A DNA stretch of 64,000 nucleotides from contig NZ_JAAVJD010000002.1 of the NCBI RefSeq assembly GCF_012033735.1, positions 20,366 to 84,365 on the forward strand. The letters are read 5' to 3'. Below, in pieces: positions 8,283 through 17,648 of this stretch; the stretch's first letter is position 1, and every line of letters begins with the position of its first letter. A program made the translations under genes and the position numbers. Origin of the DNA: Streptomyces lonarensis. GTDB lineage: Bacteria; Actinomycetota; Actinomycetes; Streptomycetales; Streptomycetaceae. The notes under the pieces were generated by a model. That model was not told where the DNA came from and searched no databases. It saw only the letters and a program-made list of their open reading frames with translations.

Positions 8283-9449
8283 TCAGGCCGCCGGGACGTG
8301 GCGTTCGGCCGGGCCGGTGTAGGCGCCGAGCGGGCGGATGAGGGTGTTGCCCTCGGACTGCTCGACGATGTGCGCGGTCCAGCCGGTGATGCGGCTCATC
8401 ACGAAGATCGGCGTGAAGACGGGGATGTCGAACCCCATCAGGTGGTAGGCGAGACCGGCCGGGTAGTCCAGGTTGGGGTGGATGCCCTTCCGCTCGACCA
8501 TCGCCGTCCGCAGCGCGGTGTGAAGGGTGGCGAGCCGGGTGGTCTCCGGGGAGCCGTCGGCGGCGATGAGCCGGTCCAGTGCCTCCTGCATCAGCGGCAC
8601 CCGGGAGTCGCCGTGCTTGTAGACGCGGTGCCCGAACCCCATGATCTTCCGCTTGGCGGCGAGGGCGTCGGTGAGCCAGGCGTCGGCGGCGGCGGGGTCG
8701 CCGATCTCGTTGAGCATGTGCATCACCGCCTCGTTGGCGCCGCCGTGCAGGGGGCCCTTGAGGGCGCCGACGGCGGCGGTGACCGCGCTGTGCAGGTCGG
8801 AGAGGGTCGAGGTGACGACGCGGGCGGTGAACGTCGAGGCGTTGAAGCTGTGTTCGGCATAGAGGATCAGCGAGATCTCGAAGCAGCGCACCACCTCGGG
8901 TGCAGGCACCTCGCCGAAGCACATGTGGAAGAAGTTTTCCGCCAGGCCGAGCGACGGGTCGGGCTGGATCGGGTCCAGGCCGCGCCGCCGCCGCTGGTCG
9001 GCGGCGACCACGGTCGGCAGCTTCGCCAGCAGCGCCAGCGCCTTGGTGCGGTTGGCCGCCGGGGAGCCGTCGTCCTCGGTGGGGTCCTCGGCGCCGAGGA
9101 AGCTGACGGCGGTCCGCAGCACGTCCATCGGGTGGCAGGTCTCGGGCAGCCGGGCGACGATCTCGGCGGTGGTGCGGTCCAGCGGGCGCATCGCGCGCTC
9201 GCGGGCCTCGAACTCGCGGAGCTGGCCGGCGTCGGGGAGTTCGCCGTTCCACAGCAGATGGGCGACCTCCTCGAAGGAGCGCGAGGCGGCGAGTTCCTGC
9301 ACTGGGTAGCCGCGGTACGTCAGGGAGTTGCTGGCCTCAATGACGGTGGAGATGCCGGTGGTGTCCACGACGACCCCGGCCAGGCCGCGGTGGATGTCGG
9401 CGGCCGCGGGCCGGTCGGTGCCGGGCGGCGGGGTGGTTGCGGCGGTCAT
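8283..9449 (-). CDS. prpC: Bifunctional 2-methylcitrate/citrate synthase
   Basis: 388 residues from ATG 9449, with GGAGG 7 nt upstream. Condenses propionyl-CoA (or acetyl-CoA) with oxaloacetate in the methylcitrate cycle. Citrate-synthase signature residues are present: His235 in GPLHGGANE, His274 in GFGHRVYKHGD, and Asp328 in HPNLDYPAG. The short type-II length and the tail ADIHRGLAGVVVDTTGIS at the N-terminus fit the PrpC/CitA subgroup. It is the last gene of the prpD-prpB-prpC set and is separated from prpB by 300 nt containing a strong hairpin, which may reduce read-through. Confidence 0.92.
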   Translation of the reverse strand: MTAATTPPPGTDRPAAADIHRGLAGVVVDTTGISTVIEASNSLTYRGYPVQELAASRSFEEVAHLLWNGELPDAGQLREFEARERAMRPLDRTTAEIVARLPETCHPMDVLRTAVSFLGAEDPTEDDGSPAANRTKALALLAKLPTVVAADQRRRRGLDPIQPDPSLGLAENFFHMCFGEVPAPEVVRCFEISLILYAEHSFNASTFTARVVTSTLSDLHSAVTAAVGALKGPLHGGANEAVMHMLNEIGDPAAADAWLTDALAAKRKIMGFGHRVYKHGDSRVPLMQEALDRLIAADGSPETTRLATLHTALRTAMVERKGIHPNLDYPAGLAYHLMGFDIPVFTPIFVMSRITGWTAHIVEQSEGNTLIRPLGAYTGPAERHVPAA

Positions 9450-9652
9450 GGCGGTACCTCCGGGTGCGGTCGGGCGGTGCGGGAGTCGGGGTGCGTGCTG
9501 GGTGCGTGCGGTGCCGTGCGGGCCCCGAGGGTGCGGCGCGGGCCGGGGTGCGGCGGGCCGGTTGCGGGGTCGCCCGGAGCCGGCGGGGCGCCGGGGGCGC
9601 CGCGGCCGGTGCGGGGAGTGGGTGAGGTGCGGAGTGGGGTGGAGGAGGGCCG

Positions 9653-9685
9653 CTCGGGGGCGCCGGGTGAGGCGGCGCCCCCGAG
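9653..9685. terminator. Strong hairpin in the prpB-prpC gap
   Basis: CTCGGGGGCGCC (9653-9664) pairs with GGCGCCCCCGAG (9674-9685) around a 9-nt loop. It lies in the 300-base gap between prpB and prpC (9450-9749), which otherwise shows no gene. It could be a partial terminator or attenuator setting the prpB:prpC ratio, or a processing or stability element. Confidence 0.5.
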
Positions 9686-9749
9686 GGGCCGTTCGTGGTC
9701 CGGTCGGCCGCGCGCCGCGCGAGGGCGGTCGGCTCCGGCCTGGAGTGGG

Positions 9750-10655
9750 TCAGGTGCCGGGCGGCAGGGTGAAGTCGTGGACGCTGCCGTCGAAGGCGGC
9801 GTACTCCTCGTACCCCAGCAGTTCGTACAGCCGGAAGCGGGTCTGCATCCGCTCCAGCAGCGCACGCTGGTGCCCGTCGGCGGCCAGGGTGCGCAGCCCG
9901 TCCTCAACCGCGCCCATGGCGAGCCGCAGCAGCGTCACCGGGTAGAGCGCGATGTTGTAGCCGAGGTTCTCCAGAGTGGCGGCGTCGAGCAGGGCGCTCT
10001 TGCCGAACTCCGTCATGTTGGCGAGCAGCGGCACGTCGACCGCGGCGCGGAACGCCTCGAACTCCTTCTCGTCGGCGAGTGCTTCGGGGAAGACGGCGTC
10101 GGCGCCGGCGTCGACGTACGCCCTGGCGCGGTCGATCGCCGCGTCGAGCCCCTCGACGGCGCGGGCGTCGGTCCGCGCCATCAGCAGGAAGTCCGGGTCG
10201 CGGCGGGCGTCCACGGCGGCCTTGATCTTCCGCACCATCTCCTCGGCGGGGACGACCGTCTTGCCGTCGAGGTGGCCGCAGCGCTTGGGGTTGACCTGGT
10301 CCTCCAGGTGCAGCCCGGCGAGCCCCGCGTCCTCGATCAGCTGGACGGTGCGGGCGGCGTTCATCGGCTCGCCGAACCCGGTGTCGGCGTCGACGAAGGC
10401 CGGCAGGTCGGTGACGCGGGTGATCTGTTGGGCGCGGGTAGCGACCTCGGTGGAGGTCGTCAGCCCGATGTCGGGCAGTCCCAGGTCGGCGGCGAGGACC
10501 GCGCCGGAGAGGTACACCGCGTCGAAGCCGGTCTCCTGGATCAGCTTCGCCGACAGCGGGTTGACCGCCCCGGGCACCCGCAGCAGCCGGCCGGACGCCA
10601 GCGCCTCGCGGAAGGCGCGGCGCCGTTCGGCGGGGGTGGTCCGGGTGTGCAGCAT
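9750..10655 (-). CDS. prpB: 2-Methylisocitrate lyase
   Basis: 301 residues from ATG 10655. Splits 2-methylisocitrate into pyruvate and succinate. The isocitrate-lyase superfamily signature KRCGH is at residues 124-128, and metal-binding aspartates are in FVDADTGFGEP (about 89-91). The C-terminal SALLDAATLENLGYNIALYP is typical of PrpB. The ATG follows the prpD stop directly (TAG-ATG), with AAGGGA inside the end of prpD as ribosome binding site, so translation is coupled. Confidence 0.92.
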   Translation of the reverse strand: MLHTRTTPAERRRAFREALASGRLLRVPGAVNPLSAKLIQETGFDAVYLSGAVLAADLGLPDIGLTTSTEVATRAQQITRVTDLPAFVDADTGFGEPMNAARTVQLIEDAGLAGLHLEDQVNPKRCGHLDGKTVVPAEEMVRKIKAAVDARRDPDFLLMARTDARAVEGLDAAIDRARAYVDAGADAVFPEALADEKEFEAFRAAVDVPLLANMTEFGKSALLDAATLENLGYNIALYPVTLLRLAMGAVEDGLRTLAADGHQRALLERMQTRFRLYELLGYEEYAAFDGSVHDFTLPPGT

Positions 10656-12194
10656 CTAGAACAGTCCCTTCGGGAGTTCGGCGTCGGACCGGGCGAGGGC
10701 GACGTCGTCGGAGACGGGGAACAGCGCGTCCAGACCGCGGGCGTCCAGCTCCGGCAGGCTCTCGGCGGCGGCGAGGAACACCCGCTGGGCGCCCGGCTCG
10801 ACGACGCCCTCGGCGAGGGTGCGGAACTTCGCCGCGTACTGCTCACGGGCGAACGGCCGCGCACCGGCCGGGTGGGCGTCGGCGACCGCCAGCTCCTGCT
10901 CCACCACGCGCCCGTCGGTGAAGGTCACCACGGCCCGGCCGCCGAACGCGCGCTTCTCCGGGTCCGGGTGGTGGTACCGGGTGGTCCACTCGGCGTCCTC
11001 GACGGTGCTGATGCGGCGCCACAGCGCCACGGTGTCGGCGCGGCGGGCGCGCTCGGGGGCGTAGGAGTGCTCGTGGTGCCAGCCGCCGTCCTGGAGCGCC
11101 ACGGCGAGGATGTAGGGGACGGAGTGGTCGAGGGTCTCGCGGCTCGCCTCGGGGTCGTACTTCTGCGGGTCGCCCGAGCCGGAGCCGATGACCTGGTGGG
11201 TGTGGTGGCTGGTGTGCAGCACCACCGACTCGATGTCCTCGGCGAACCGGTCGACCGGGCCGAGCTTCTCCCGCAGCGAGCGGGCGAGGTCGATGACGGC
11301 CTGCGCCTGGTACTCGGCCGAGTGCTCCTTGGTGTAGGTGTCGAGGATGGCGCGGCGCGGCTCACCCGGCGCGGGCAGCGAGACCGTCCACTCGGCGTCC
11401 TTGCCGTCCAGCATCCAGGCGAGGTAGCCGTCCTCGCCCTCGTAGATGGGGGACGGCGCGCCCTCGCCGCGCATCGCCCGGTCGACCGCCTCGATGGCGG
11501 CCTTGCCGGCGTAGGCGGGGGCGAACGCCTTCCAGCTGGAGATCTCGCCCTTGCGGGACTGCCGGGTTGCGGTCGTGGTGTGCACGGCCTGCTGGACCGC
11601 CTGGTAGACGACCTCGGTGTCCAGCTTCAGCATCGCGCCCAGGCCGCAGGCGGTGGCGGCGGAGAGGTGCGCGACGTGGTCGATGCGGTGGGCGTGCAGG
11701 CAGATGGCGCGCACCAGCGCGACGTGGACCTCGTAGGCGGCGATGACGCCGCGCAGCAGGTCGGCGCCGGAGCGGCCGGTGTGCTGGGCGACGGCCAGCA
11801 GCGGCGGGATGTTGTCGCCGGGGTGGGAGTAGTCCGCGGCGAGGAAGGTGTCGTGGAAGTCCAGCTCGCGGACGGCGGTGCCGTTGGCCCAGGCGGCCCA
11901 CTCGGGGGCGACGCGGAAGTCGGAGCCGGTGCCGAAGACGGTGGCGCCGGCGCCGCCGCCGGTCACCGGATGCGCGGTGGCCTGGGCGCGGGCCACGGCG
12001 ACGGGGCGGCGGCGCAGCGAGGCCATCGCCACGGCGGCGTTGTCGATCACCCGGTTGATCGCCATGGCGGCGGACTCGGCGTCGATCTCGGCGGCCGAGG
12101 TTCCGGTCGCCACGGCGGCGAGCTTCCACGCCAGCTGCTCCTCACGGGGCAGGTGCGAGGCGCTGGGGTGGACTCGGACTCGGTGGTCGATCAC
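10656..12194 (-). CDS. prpD: 2-Methylcitrate dehydratase (MmgE/PrpD family)
   Basis: 512 residues from GTG 12194, chosen because GAGGAGA lies 4 nt upstream and the protein then starts [20 protein letters not shown] like other PrpD proteins; the frame continues upstream without a ribosome binding site. Dehydrates 2-methylcitrate to 2-methyl-cis-aconitate. MmgE/PrpD hallmarks include [11 protein letters not shown] followed by [15 protein letters not shown], and [18 protein letters not shown]. First gene of the prp unit, divergent from the putative regulator at 12606. The intergenic region holds TTGCGAAA-type sites. Confidence 0.92.
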   Translation of the reverse strand: MIDHRVRVHPSASHLPREEQLAWKLAAVATGTSAAEIDAESAAMAINRVIDNAAVAMASLRRRPVAVARAQATAHPVTGGGAGATVFGTGSDFRVAPEWAAWANGTAVRELDFHDTFLAADYSHPGDNIPPLLAVAQHTGRSGADLLRGVIAAYEVHVALVRAICLHAHRIDHVAHLSAATACGLGAMLKLDTEVVYQAVQQAVHTTTATRQSRKGEISSWKAFAPAYAGKAAIEAVDRAMRGEGAPSPIYEGEDGYLAWMLDGKDAEWTVSLPAPGEPRRAILDTYTKEHSAEYQAQAVIDLARSLREKLGPVDRFAEDIESVVLHTSHHTHQVIGSGSGDPQKYDPEASRETLDHSVPYILAVALQDGGWHHEHSYAPERARRADTVALWRRISTVEDAEWTTRYHHPDPEKRAFGGRAVVTFTDGRVVEQELAVADAHPAGARPFAREQYAAKFRTLAEGVVEPGAQRVFLAAAESLPELDARGLDALFPVSDDVALARSDAELPKGLF

Positions 12195-12299
12195 GCGGTC
12201 TCCTCGACGGTACGCGACAGCACGGTACACACCCGAGGATTCCCCGCGACGGCGGGCGCCGCCACCGCTCCAGGCTGCGGAATCCGCACCGCGTGGCGC

Positions 12300-12346
12300 T
12301 GCGAAACGGCGAACTTTGCGAAAGATGCGGATGGTAGTTTCGCAAG
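12300..12346. promoter_or_regulatory. Cluster of RamB/PrpR-like operator motifs
   Basis: Three copies of a short motif sit in the 411-base gap between prpD and the regulator (12195-12605): TGCGAAAC at 12300-12307, AACTTTGCGAAA at 12312-12323, and the inverted GTTTCGCAAG at 12337-12346. RamB-family regulators are known to bind AAA(C/G)TTTGCAAA-type sequences, and a member of that family is encoded next door. The rest of the gap is GC-rich with no gene seen. Confidence 0.55.
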
Positions 12347-12605
12347 TGTCCGCCGCTCGGGCGGGCGGGCCCGGGCGGGTGTGCGGTGGCTCACCGCGCG
12401 CGTCCCGGAGCGGGCGCGGCCGTCGCGCCACCGGGCGCGCGGGCGGCATCGGCGTGGACGGTCGGCCCGGTCGGCGTCGGGCCGGTCGGCGGCGAGCCTG
12501 TCTGCGTCGGGTCGGTCGGCGTCGGGCCGAGGACCGGCGCGCGGCGCCGCGGGCGTCGGCCACGGGAGACCGACGACGGACGACGGGGAGAGGACGGGAG
12601 CGGCG

Positions 12606-14096
12606 ATGACGGCAGCGGAACCGGCGGGCCGAGGGCGCGGGCGGAAGGTCTGGGCCCACGCCCGGCTGCGGCGACTACGACGCGAGCACGGCCTCAACCA
12701 GGTGGAACTCGCCCGGCGGCTCGGCATCTCCACCAGCTACCTCAACCAGATCGAGCACAGCCAGCGCCCGCTCACCGCACCCGTGCTGCTGCGAATCTCC
12801 GAAGTCCTCGGCGTGGAGCCGGAGTTCTTCTCCGGCGCCGACGAGGAGCGGCTCGCGACCGACCTGCGGACCGCCCTGGGCGACGAGGCGTGCGACGCGG
12901 ACCTCCCCACCGAGGAGATCAGCGAGGCGGTCCGCGACCACCCCGCGCTGGCGCGCGCGCTGGTGACGCTGCACCGCCGCTACCGCGACGCCGCCGAGCA
13001 GGCCGCCGCCCTCGCCGACCGTTCCGGCGCCCCGGCGCCGGAACCGACCGCCGCCGAACCGCACGACCAGGTACGCGACTTCTTCTACGCCCACCACAAC
13101 CACTTCGCCGCGCTCGACGCGGCGGCCGAGCGGCAGGCCGCCGACCTCGCCCCCTACCCCGGCCGCGCCCCCGACGCCCTGGACGCGCACCTGGCGCAGC
13201 ACCACGGCGTCCGCGTGGTCACCACCGCTCCGCGGGCCGGCGGGCCGCCCGGCGCACCCACCGACGCGCGGCGCTACGACCCGGACAGCCGCGTCCTGCA
13301 CCTCTCGCCGTGGCTGACCGACGGGCAGCGCGCTTTCCAACTGGCCACCCAGCTCGGTCTGCTGGAGCAGCAGGAGCTGCTGCACCAGCTGTCCGACTCC
13401 GCCTCGCCGACCTCGCCGACCTCGCCGACCTCGCCGCAGTCCCGCGCCCTGGCCCGCATCGGCCTGGCGACGTACTTCGCGGGCGCCCTGCTGATGCCGT
13501 ACACGGCGTTCCACCGCGACGCCGAACAGCTGCGGTACGACATCGAGTTGCTCCAGACCAGGTACGGCGTCGGCTTCGAGACCGTCTGCCACCGGCTCTC
13601 CACGCTCCAGCGGCCCGGGCTGCGCGGCGTGCCGTTCTCCTTCCTGCGGGTGGACCGCGCGGGCAACATCTCCAAGCGGCAGTCGGCCACCGACTTCCAC
13701 TTCTCGCGCCTGGGCGGCACCTGTCCGCTCTGGACGGTCTACGAGGCGTTCTCCACCCCCGGCAGGGTCCTGCCGCAGGTGGCGGAAATGCCCGACGGCA
13801 AGCGGCACTTCTGGATCGCACGGACCGTGACCCGCGGCGGCTGGGGGCACCGCGCGGCGCGCGCGACGTTCGCGGTGGCGCTGGGATGCGAACTGCGGCA
13901 CGCGCACCGGTTGATCTACTCCGACGGCATCGCGCTGGACGACCCGCGTGCCGCGACGCCCATCGGGCTGGGGTGCCGCAGCTGCGAGCGGCGGGACTGC
14001 GCGCAGCGCGCCCGGCCGCCGGCCGCGGGAGCGCTGGCGATCGACCCCGATCGGCGGTCGTTCGTGCCGTACCCGGTGACCGAGACGCGCCCCTGA
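12606..14096 (+). CDS. RamB/PrpR-like regulator (XRE HTH plus short-chain fatty acyl sensor)
   Basis: 496 residues from ATG 12606; the frame is open far upstream only because of GC bias. Residues about 18-75 are a Cro/CI helix-turn-helix ([20 protein letters not shown]). The large middle part ([56 protein letters not shown]) and the C-terminal cysteine cluster ([12 protein letters not shown]) match the IrrE-like and DUF2083 domains of the RamB/ScfR family, which senses propionyl- or acetyl-CoA status. Its position divergent from prpDBC implies control of methylcitrate genes. An in-frame 9-bp repeat codes for (TSP)n at residues about 267-277. Confidence 0.85.
   Translation: MTAAEPAGRGRGRKVWAHARLRRLRREHGLNQVELARRLGISTSYLNQIEHSQRPLTAPVLLRISEVLGVEPEFFSGADEERLATDLRTALGDEACDADLPTEEISEAVRDHPALARALVTLHRRYRDAAEQAAALADRSGAPAPEPTAAEPHDQVRDFFYAHHNHFAALDAAAERQAADLAPYPGRAPDALDAHLAQHHGVRVVTTAPRAGGPPGAPTDARRYDPDSRVLHLSPWLTDGQRAFQLATQLGLLEQQELLHQLSDSASPTSPTSPTSPQSRALARIGLATYFAGALLMPYTAFHRDAEQLRYDIELLQTRYGVGFETVCHRLSTLQRPGLRGVPFSFLRVDRAGNISKRQSATDFHFSRLGGTCPLWTVYEAFSTPGRVLPQVAEMPDGKRHFWIARTVTRGGWGHRAARATFAVALGCELRHAHRLIYSDGIALDDPRAATPIGLGCRSCERRDCAQRARPPAAGALAIDPDRRSFVPYPVTETRP
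13402..13436 (+). repeat. 9-bp microsatellite (CCTCGCCGA) inside the regulator
   Basis: Almost four perfect copies of a 9-bp unit encode TSPTSPTSP in the regulator at 12606. Multiples of nine keep the frame, so copy-number change would alter only the length of a Ser/Thr/Pro linker. Confidence 0.85.
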
Positions 14097-14304
14097 CGAC
14101 GGCGGGGCGCCGGTGGGCCGGGCGCCGGACGGGCGAGCGGCGTGGTCGGTCCGCGCGCAAAGCGGGCATACGGCGTGGTCGGCGCACGTGCCGATGGCCG
14201 GTCGAGGGCCCTTGGGAGGGGGCTGATTGGCGGCGGGGCAGGGGGGCGGGGCTACCGTGCGCGGCGATCGGCCGTTTCCCGGCCACCGCTCAGTAGGAGT
14301 TCAC

Positions 14305-15072
14305 ATGGCAGTGTCCCCGCCCGACTTCGCGCAGATCCTGGCGCCCGGCACCGTGCACCCCGTCTTCGAGGACGGTACGACGCTCCGGGTGCGTGAGCTG
14401 CCCGGCGTGCCGCTGTCGCTGCCGTCCGGACGGCTGATCGCGATGGAGCCGTTCTCCGCGGGCATGGGCGACGCCGAGGAGTTGGCGTTCACCGACACCG
14501 TGGCGCCCGGTACCTACCCCGTGGTGCTCTCCCTGGTGGACGTGTACGAGCCCGACGGTTCCTTCACCGGCGACAGCCGGGTGGCGGCTGCCCGGCTGGT
14601 GGTGAGCGAGGAGCCGGTGGAGCGCTGGGAGCTGGCGCTCTCCGCCGGTCAGGACCTCGGCGACCTGGAGGACGACGAGTTCTACGGCTACCCGGTCGAC
14701 GGCGGCACCGGCTCGTTCATGGACGTCGAGACGTTCCACTCCATCGGCGACCAGGACTTCGGCGACCGCGTGCTCTCGGCCATGTTCCCGGGCGCGGACG
14801 AGGAGCCGGCCGGCGAGCCGCCGGAGCCGGCGGACGACCCGGTGACGCTGCCCGTCGGTGAGGACGAGCACGCGGTCGTGGCGTTCTCCACCGGCTGGGG
14901 CGACGGCGCCTACGCCACGTGGACGGGGCGGGCCGCCGACGGCTCCATCGCCTGCTTCCTCACCGACTTCAGCACCATGGACGAGGACAGCGACGAGGAC
15001 GAGGACGAGGACAGCGAGGACGGGGAGCCCGTCGCGGAGGCGCAGCAGTCGCACGCGACCGCCTCGGCCTGA
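14305..15072 (+). CDS. DUF4241 domain protein
   Basis: 255 residues from ATG 14305, with AGGAG 7 nt upstream. The central part (LPSGRLIAMEPFSAGMGDAE, TYPVVLSLVDVYEPDGSF, VAAARLVVSEEPVERWELAL, GTGSFMDVETF) matches the DUF4241 family, soluble proteins of unknown role sometimes found near toxin-immunity loci. The C-terminus is a very acidic tail (DEDSDEDEDEDSEDGE). No signal peptide. Stands alone between the prp regulator and a convergent gene, with a strong terminator after it. Confidence 0.75.
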   Translation: MAVSPPDFAQILAPGTVHPVFEDGTTLRVRELPGVPLSLPSGRLIAMEPFSAGMGDAEELAFTDTVAPGTYPVVLSLVDVYEPDGSFTGDSRVAAARLVVSEEPVERWELALSAGQDLGDLEDDEFYGYPVDGGTGSFMDVETFHSIGDQDFGDRVLSAMFPGADEEPAGEPPEPADDPVTLPVGEDEHAVVAFSTGWGDGAYATWTGRAADGSIACFLTDFSTMDEDSDEDEDEDSEDGEPVAEAQQSHATASA

Positions 15073-15083
15073 CAGCCGCGCGG

Positions 15084-15130
15084 CCCGCGCCAGGGGCCGG
15101 CCCGCCACGGCGGGCGGCCCCTGGCGCGGG
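15084..15130. terminator. Bidirectional hairpin terminator
   Basis: CCCGCGCCAGGGGCCG (from 15084) pairs with a near-perfect complement ending GGCGCGGG at 15130, with a GCCCGCC-ACG-GCGGGC inner part. Placed between convergent genes ending at 15072 and 15178. Confidence 0.75.
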
Positions 15131-15177
15131 TGCTGGTCCGCCCGTGCCGCACCCGAGGCCACCGCCGCGGCCGCCGC

Positions 15178-15717
15178 TCAGCCGACGTCGGGGGCGGGCA
15201 GCGTCAGCATCTGAGGTGCCGTGCCCCAGAGCTGCACCTCGACGGTGTCCAGCCGTTGGTCGCAGTCGACGGAGAGCGCCGCGCTGCCCCCTGACAGGAC
15301 GGCGACGAAGCCGTCCTCGTCCGCACAGGCCAGCGGCACCCCGCGGGCCAGCGCGATCCGCAGCGGGACCACGGCGGCGCCGGTGTGGCGGTAGTGGCGG
15401 AACAGCAGCGTCACGGACTGCTCGGGGTCGTTGCCCGGGTGCAGCCCCGCAACGGGGCCGCCGCCGTGGGAGGGGAGCCAGACCGAGGGGCCCGGGTCCC
15501 CGAGCGCGGTGAGGCTGAACTCGCCGTCCGCGCCGGGCCGCTCCCAACTCCGGGAGACGCGCGTCGTCGCCGCGGGCGACAGCCAGCGCAGTTCGGGGTC
15601 CTCGCCGGTCAGCTTCCGGTACCGGCCCGCCAGCGTCCGGCGGAGCCGGCGGCGCTCCGCGTCGGCGGAGCGGTCCCGCCGTCGGCCGCCGAAGTCGGCC
15701 TGCCGTGTCCCGCTCAT
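15178..15717 (-). CDS. Hypothetical protein (179 aa)
   Basis: Start ATG 15717 (MSGTRQADFGG) is tentative: the frame extends upstream to 15846 and no ribosome binding site is clear at either. The first 50 residues are very basic (RRRDRSADAERRRLRRTLAG), and the rest is beta-rich (SVWLPSHGGGPVAGLHPGND, SVDCDQRLDTVEVQLWGTAP). No signal peptide, no recognised family. Confidence 0.55.
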   Translation of the reverse strand: MSGTRQADFGGRRRDRSADAERRRLRRTLAGRYRKLTGEDPELRWLSPAATTRVSRSWERPGADGEFSLTALGDPGPSVWLPSHGGGPVAGLHPGNDPEQSVTLLFRHYRHTGAAVVPLRIALARGVPLACADEDGFVAVLSGGSAALSVDCDQRLDTVEVQLWGTAPQMLTLPAPDVG

Positions 15718-16227
15718 CTGACGCCCGCCCGCGACCGGCACCACCAGGCCGTTCCGCACGCCGGTCCACCGTGTGTGCCGCGCGGACCGCGCGACCCCCA
15801 CCCACCCGAGAACACCATGCGTGGCTCCCCTCTCACAGCACGTCACGTACCCGCGCGAGGGGCGGGGTAAGAACTGATGACCGGTGGCGCGGGACCGATC
15901 GCCCGCACCGCAAGAGATTACGGCGCCTTTGCCGCGTCCGGCGGCGCAAGGGGCCCGGTGGGACGACTCTCACATTCCACACTACTTCGGCCGGGCGCCC
16001 CGGGGGACCCCCGCACTCCACCGGGAACCGCGGCCGACCGATGGGACGTCGCACCCGGGAGAGGTGTTCGGCTCGCCGCCGACCAGCGGTGAACCCGACC
16101 AACCCGGCAGCGCGATAGCCGAACGTGATTCAGCGAACCGCATGCGTGACCGATGTTGGTAGGTTCATCTCACACCATGACACCGGCGCCGGTCCTGCCG
16201 GCGCGGCCGACGAACAGGGGTGGGGAG
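15718..16227. other. Divergent intergenic region, no gene seen
   Basis: 510 bases between the start of the 15178 gene (minus) and the lipoprotein start at 16228 (plus). A TAGGTT box at 16160-16165 on the plus strand could be a -10 element for the lipoprotein, giving a leader of about 60 nt. No ORF here shows convincing codon bias. Confidence 0.4.
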
Positions 16228-17535
16228 ATGCGCGGTACCGCGCGAAGGACCGGACGCGGGCGGGGTGGCGGCGGGCGAGGGGTGCGCACGGCGGCCGTCT
16301 GCCTCGCGGGGGCGCTGGCGCTCGCCGGGTGCAGCGGCGACGGCGGGGCGTCGGACGACGCCCGGGGGGAGCCGTCCGCGGGTGGGGAGGAACCGCCGGC
16401 CGACACCCGGGTCTCCGCGGAGTTCGCCGCCGACCCGACGCTGACGCTCTCCGAGCACTACGCCGGATCGGTGCGTGCCGTCCTCGACGCCGACACCGCG
16501 TACGTCAGCGACCACGGCGGGCTGACCGCCTACGCGCTGACCGACGGGTCCGAGCGTTTCCGGGTCGAACCCGCAGCGCCCGGTGTCGACGCCTACGAAC
16601 CGGACGACATCCCGGAGAACGAGAGCGGCCGGCAGTGGTTCACCACCGGCCTGGCCAACCTCCCGCAGCCGCAGCTCACCGAGGTCGACGGGGTGGAGGT
16701 CCTCCTCGCCGCCCACCTCGTCGAGGCGGACGGCAACGGCGTGCGCGGTTCCCTCATGGCCGTCGACGCGGCGAGCGGCGAGGAACTGTGGAGTCTGGAA
16801 CTCGACCCGGAACACTGGCGGAGCGACCCGTCCAGTCCCACGCTGGCGCTCAGCACGGCGCACGACGGACACGTGGTCGTCACCAGCACCAACGGGGACT
16901 ATCTCCATGAGCAGCCTCCCGTCACCCTCGAACGCCACGTCGTGGACCTCGCGGCCGGAGAGGTCGTGCGGGAGCTGGAGGACACCCTCATCGGACACGT
17001 CGACGGCGTCGTCTACACCGCGGTCGGCTCCGACGGGATCATCGGGGGAACGCTGGTCGCCGCCGACGCCGCCGACGGCGAGGTGCTCTGGGAGCTCGAC
17101 GTCCCCGACCAGGGCTCCGCCGTCATCGGCCCGTGGCTGCTCCTCACCGACTGGGACGGGCTGACACAGGGCGACGGACAACTGCTCCGGCTCTCCGACC
17201 GCGAGGTCGTCCTCGACCGCGGGGAAGGGCCCGACGCGGCCCGCGGCTGCACCCACGACGACGCATCCGCGGTGACGGCCTGCACGCTGGAGAACGAGCT
17301 GATCGGCATCGACGCCGACGGCGCGATCATCTGGAGCATCCCCACCGACGGCGGCTGGGTCAGCCTGGAGCCGGGCAACGGCTACCTGTACGGCCGGCCC
17401 GACGGCACCCCGCTGGCGATCGACGCGGCGACCGGTGAGATCGCGGCGGAGTTCGACCGCGGCCCGGAGGTGGTCGGCCCCGCCGGCGTGCTCCAGCGCG
17501 ACGGGACCACCCTCACCTTCCACGCCTTCTCGTAA
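16228..17535 (+). CDS. Lipoprotein with PQQ-like beta-propeller
   Basis: 435 residues from ATG 16228, with AGGGG 7 nt upstream; starts further upstream would bury the signal peptide. A basic, Gly/Arg-rich N-terminus (TGRGRGGGGRGVR) precedes a hydrophobic segment and the lipobox LALAGC (Cys35). After an acidic linker, repeated blade motifs follow: AVLDADTAYVSDHGGLTAYA, LMAVDAASGEELWSLEL, LVAADAADGEVLWELDV, LIGIDADGAIIWSIPTDG, LAIDAATGEIAAEF. These A-D-x-x-G-x-x-x-W units are PQQ/quinoprotein-like propeller blades. Extracytoplasmic and membrane-anchored; probably a binding or scaffold role rather than a PQQ enzyme. Convergent with proS. Confidence 0.8.
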   Translation: MRGTARRTGRGRGGGGRGVRTAAVCLAGALALAGCSGDGGASDDARGEPSAGGEEPPADTRVSAEFAADPTLTLSEHYAGSVRAVLDADTAYVSDHGGLTAYALTDGSERFRVEPAAPGVDAYEPDDIPENESGRQWFTTGLANLPQPQLTEVDGVEVLLAAHLVEADGNGVRGSLMAVDAASGEELWSLELDPEHWRSDPSSPTLALSTAHDGHVVVTSTNGDYLHEQPPVTLERHVVDLAAGEVVRELEDTLIGHVDGVVYTAVGSDGIIGGTLVAADAADGEVLWELDVPDQGSAVIGPWLLLTDWDGLTQGDGQLLRLSDREVVLDRGEGPDAARGCTHDDASAVTACTLENELIGIDADGAIIWSIPTDGGWVSLEPGNGYLYGRPDGTPLAIDAATGEIAAEFDRGPEVVGPAGVLQRDGTTLTFHAFS

Positions 17536-17565
17536 CGGCCCACGCCCGCCGCGGCCCCTGACGCC

Positions 17566-17611
17566 GAACGGCCGGTGGGGTCGGGCACTCCGCCCGACCC
17601 ACCGGCCGTTC
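17566..17611. terminator. Bidirectional hairpin terminator
   Basis: GAACGGCCGGTGGGG... (17566-17586) pairs with ...CCCACCGGCCGTTC (17592-17611), about 20 bp with one bulged base and a 5-nt loop, between the convergent lipoprotein gene and proS. Confidence 0.85.
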
Positions 17612-17648
17612 ACGACCACGCCGCGCCACCCGGGGGCGGCGCCCGCCG

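Noticed and set aside
8160..14096. A 1978-codon plus-strand open frame spanning the whole prp region
   Set aside because: It is antisense to three clearly recognisable prp genes and exists because high third-position GC removes stop codons from the opposite strand. Only its last 496 codons, from ATG 12606, encode a real protein.
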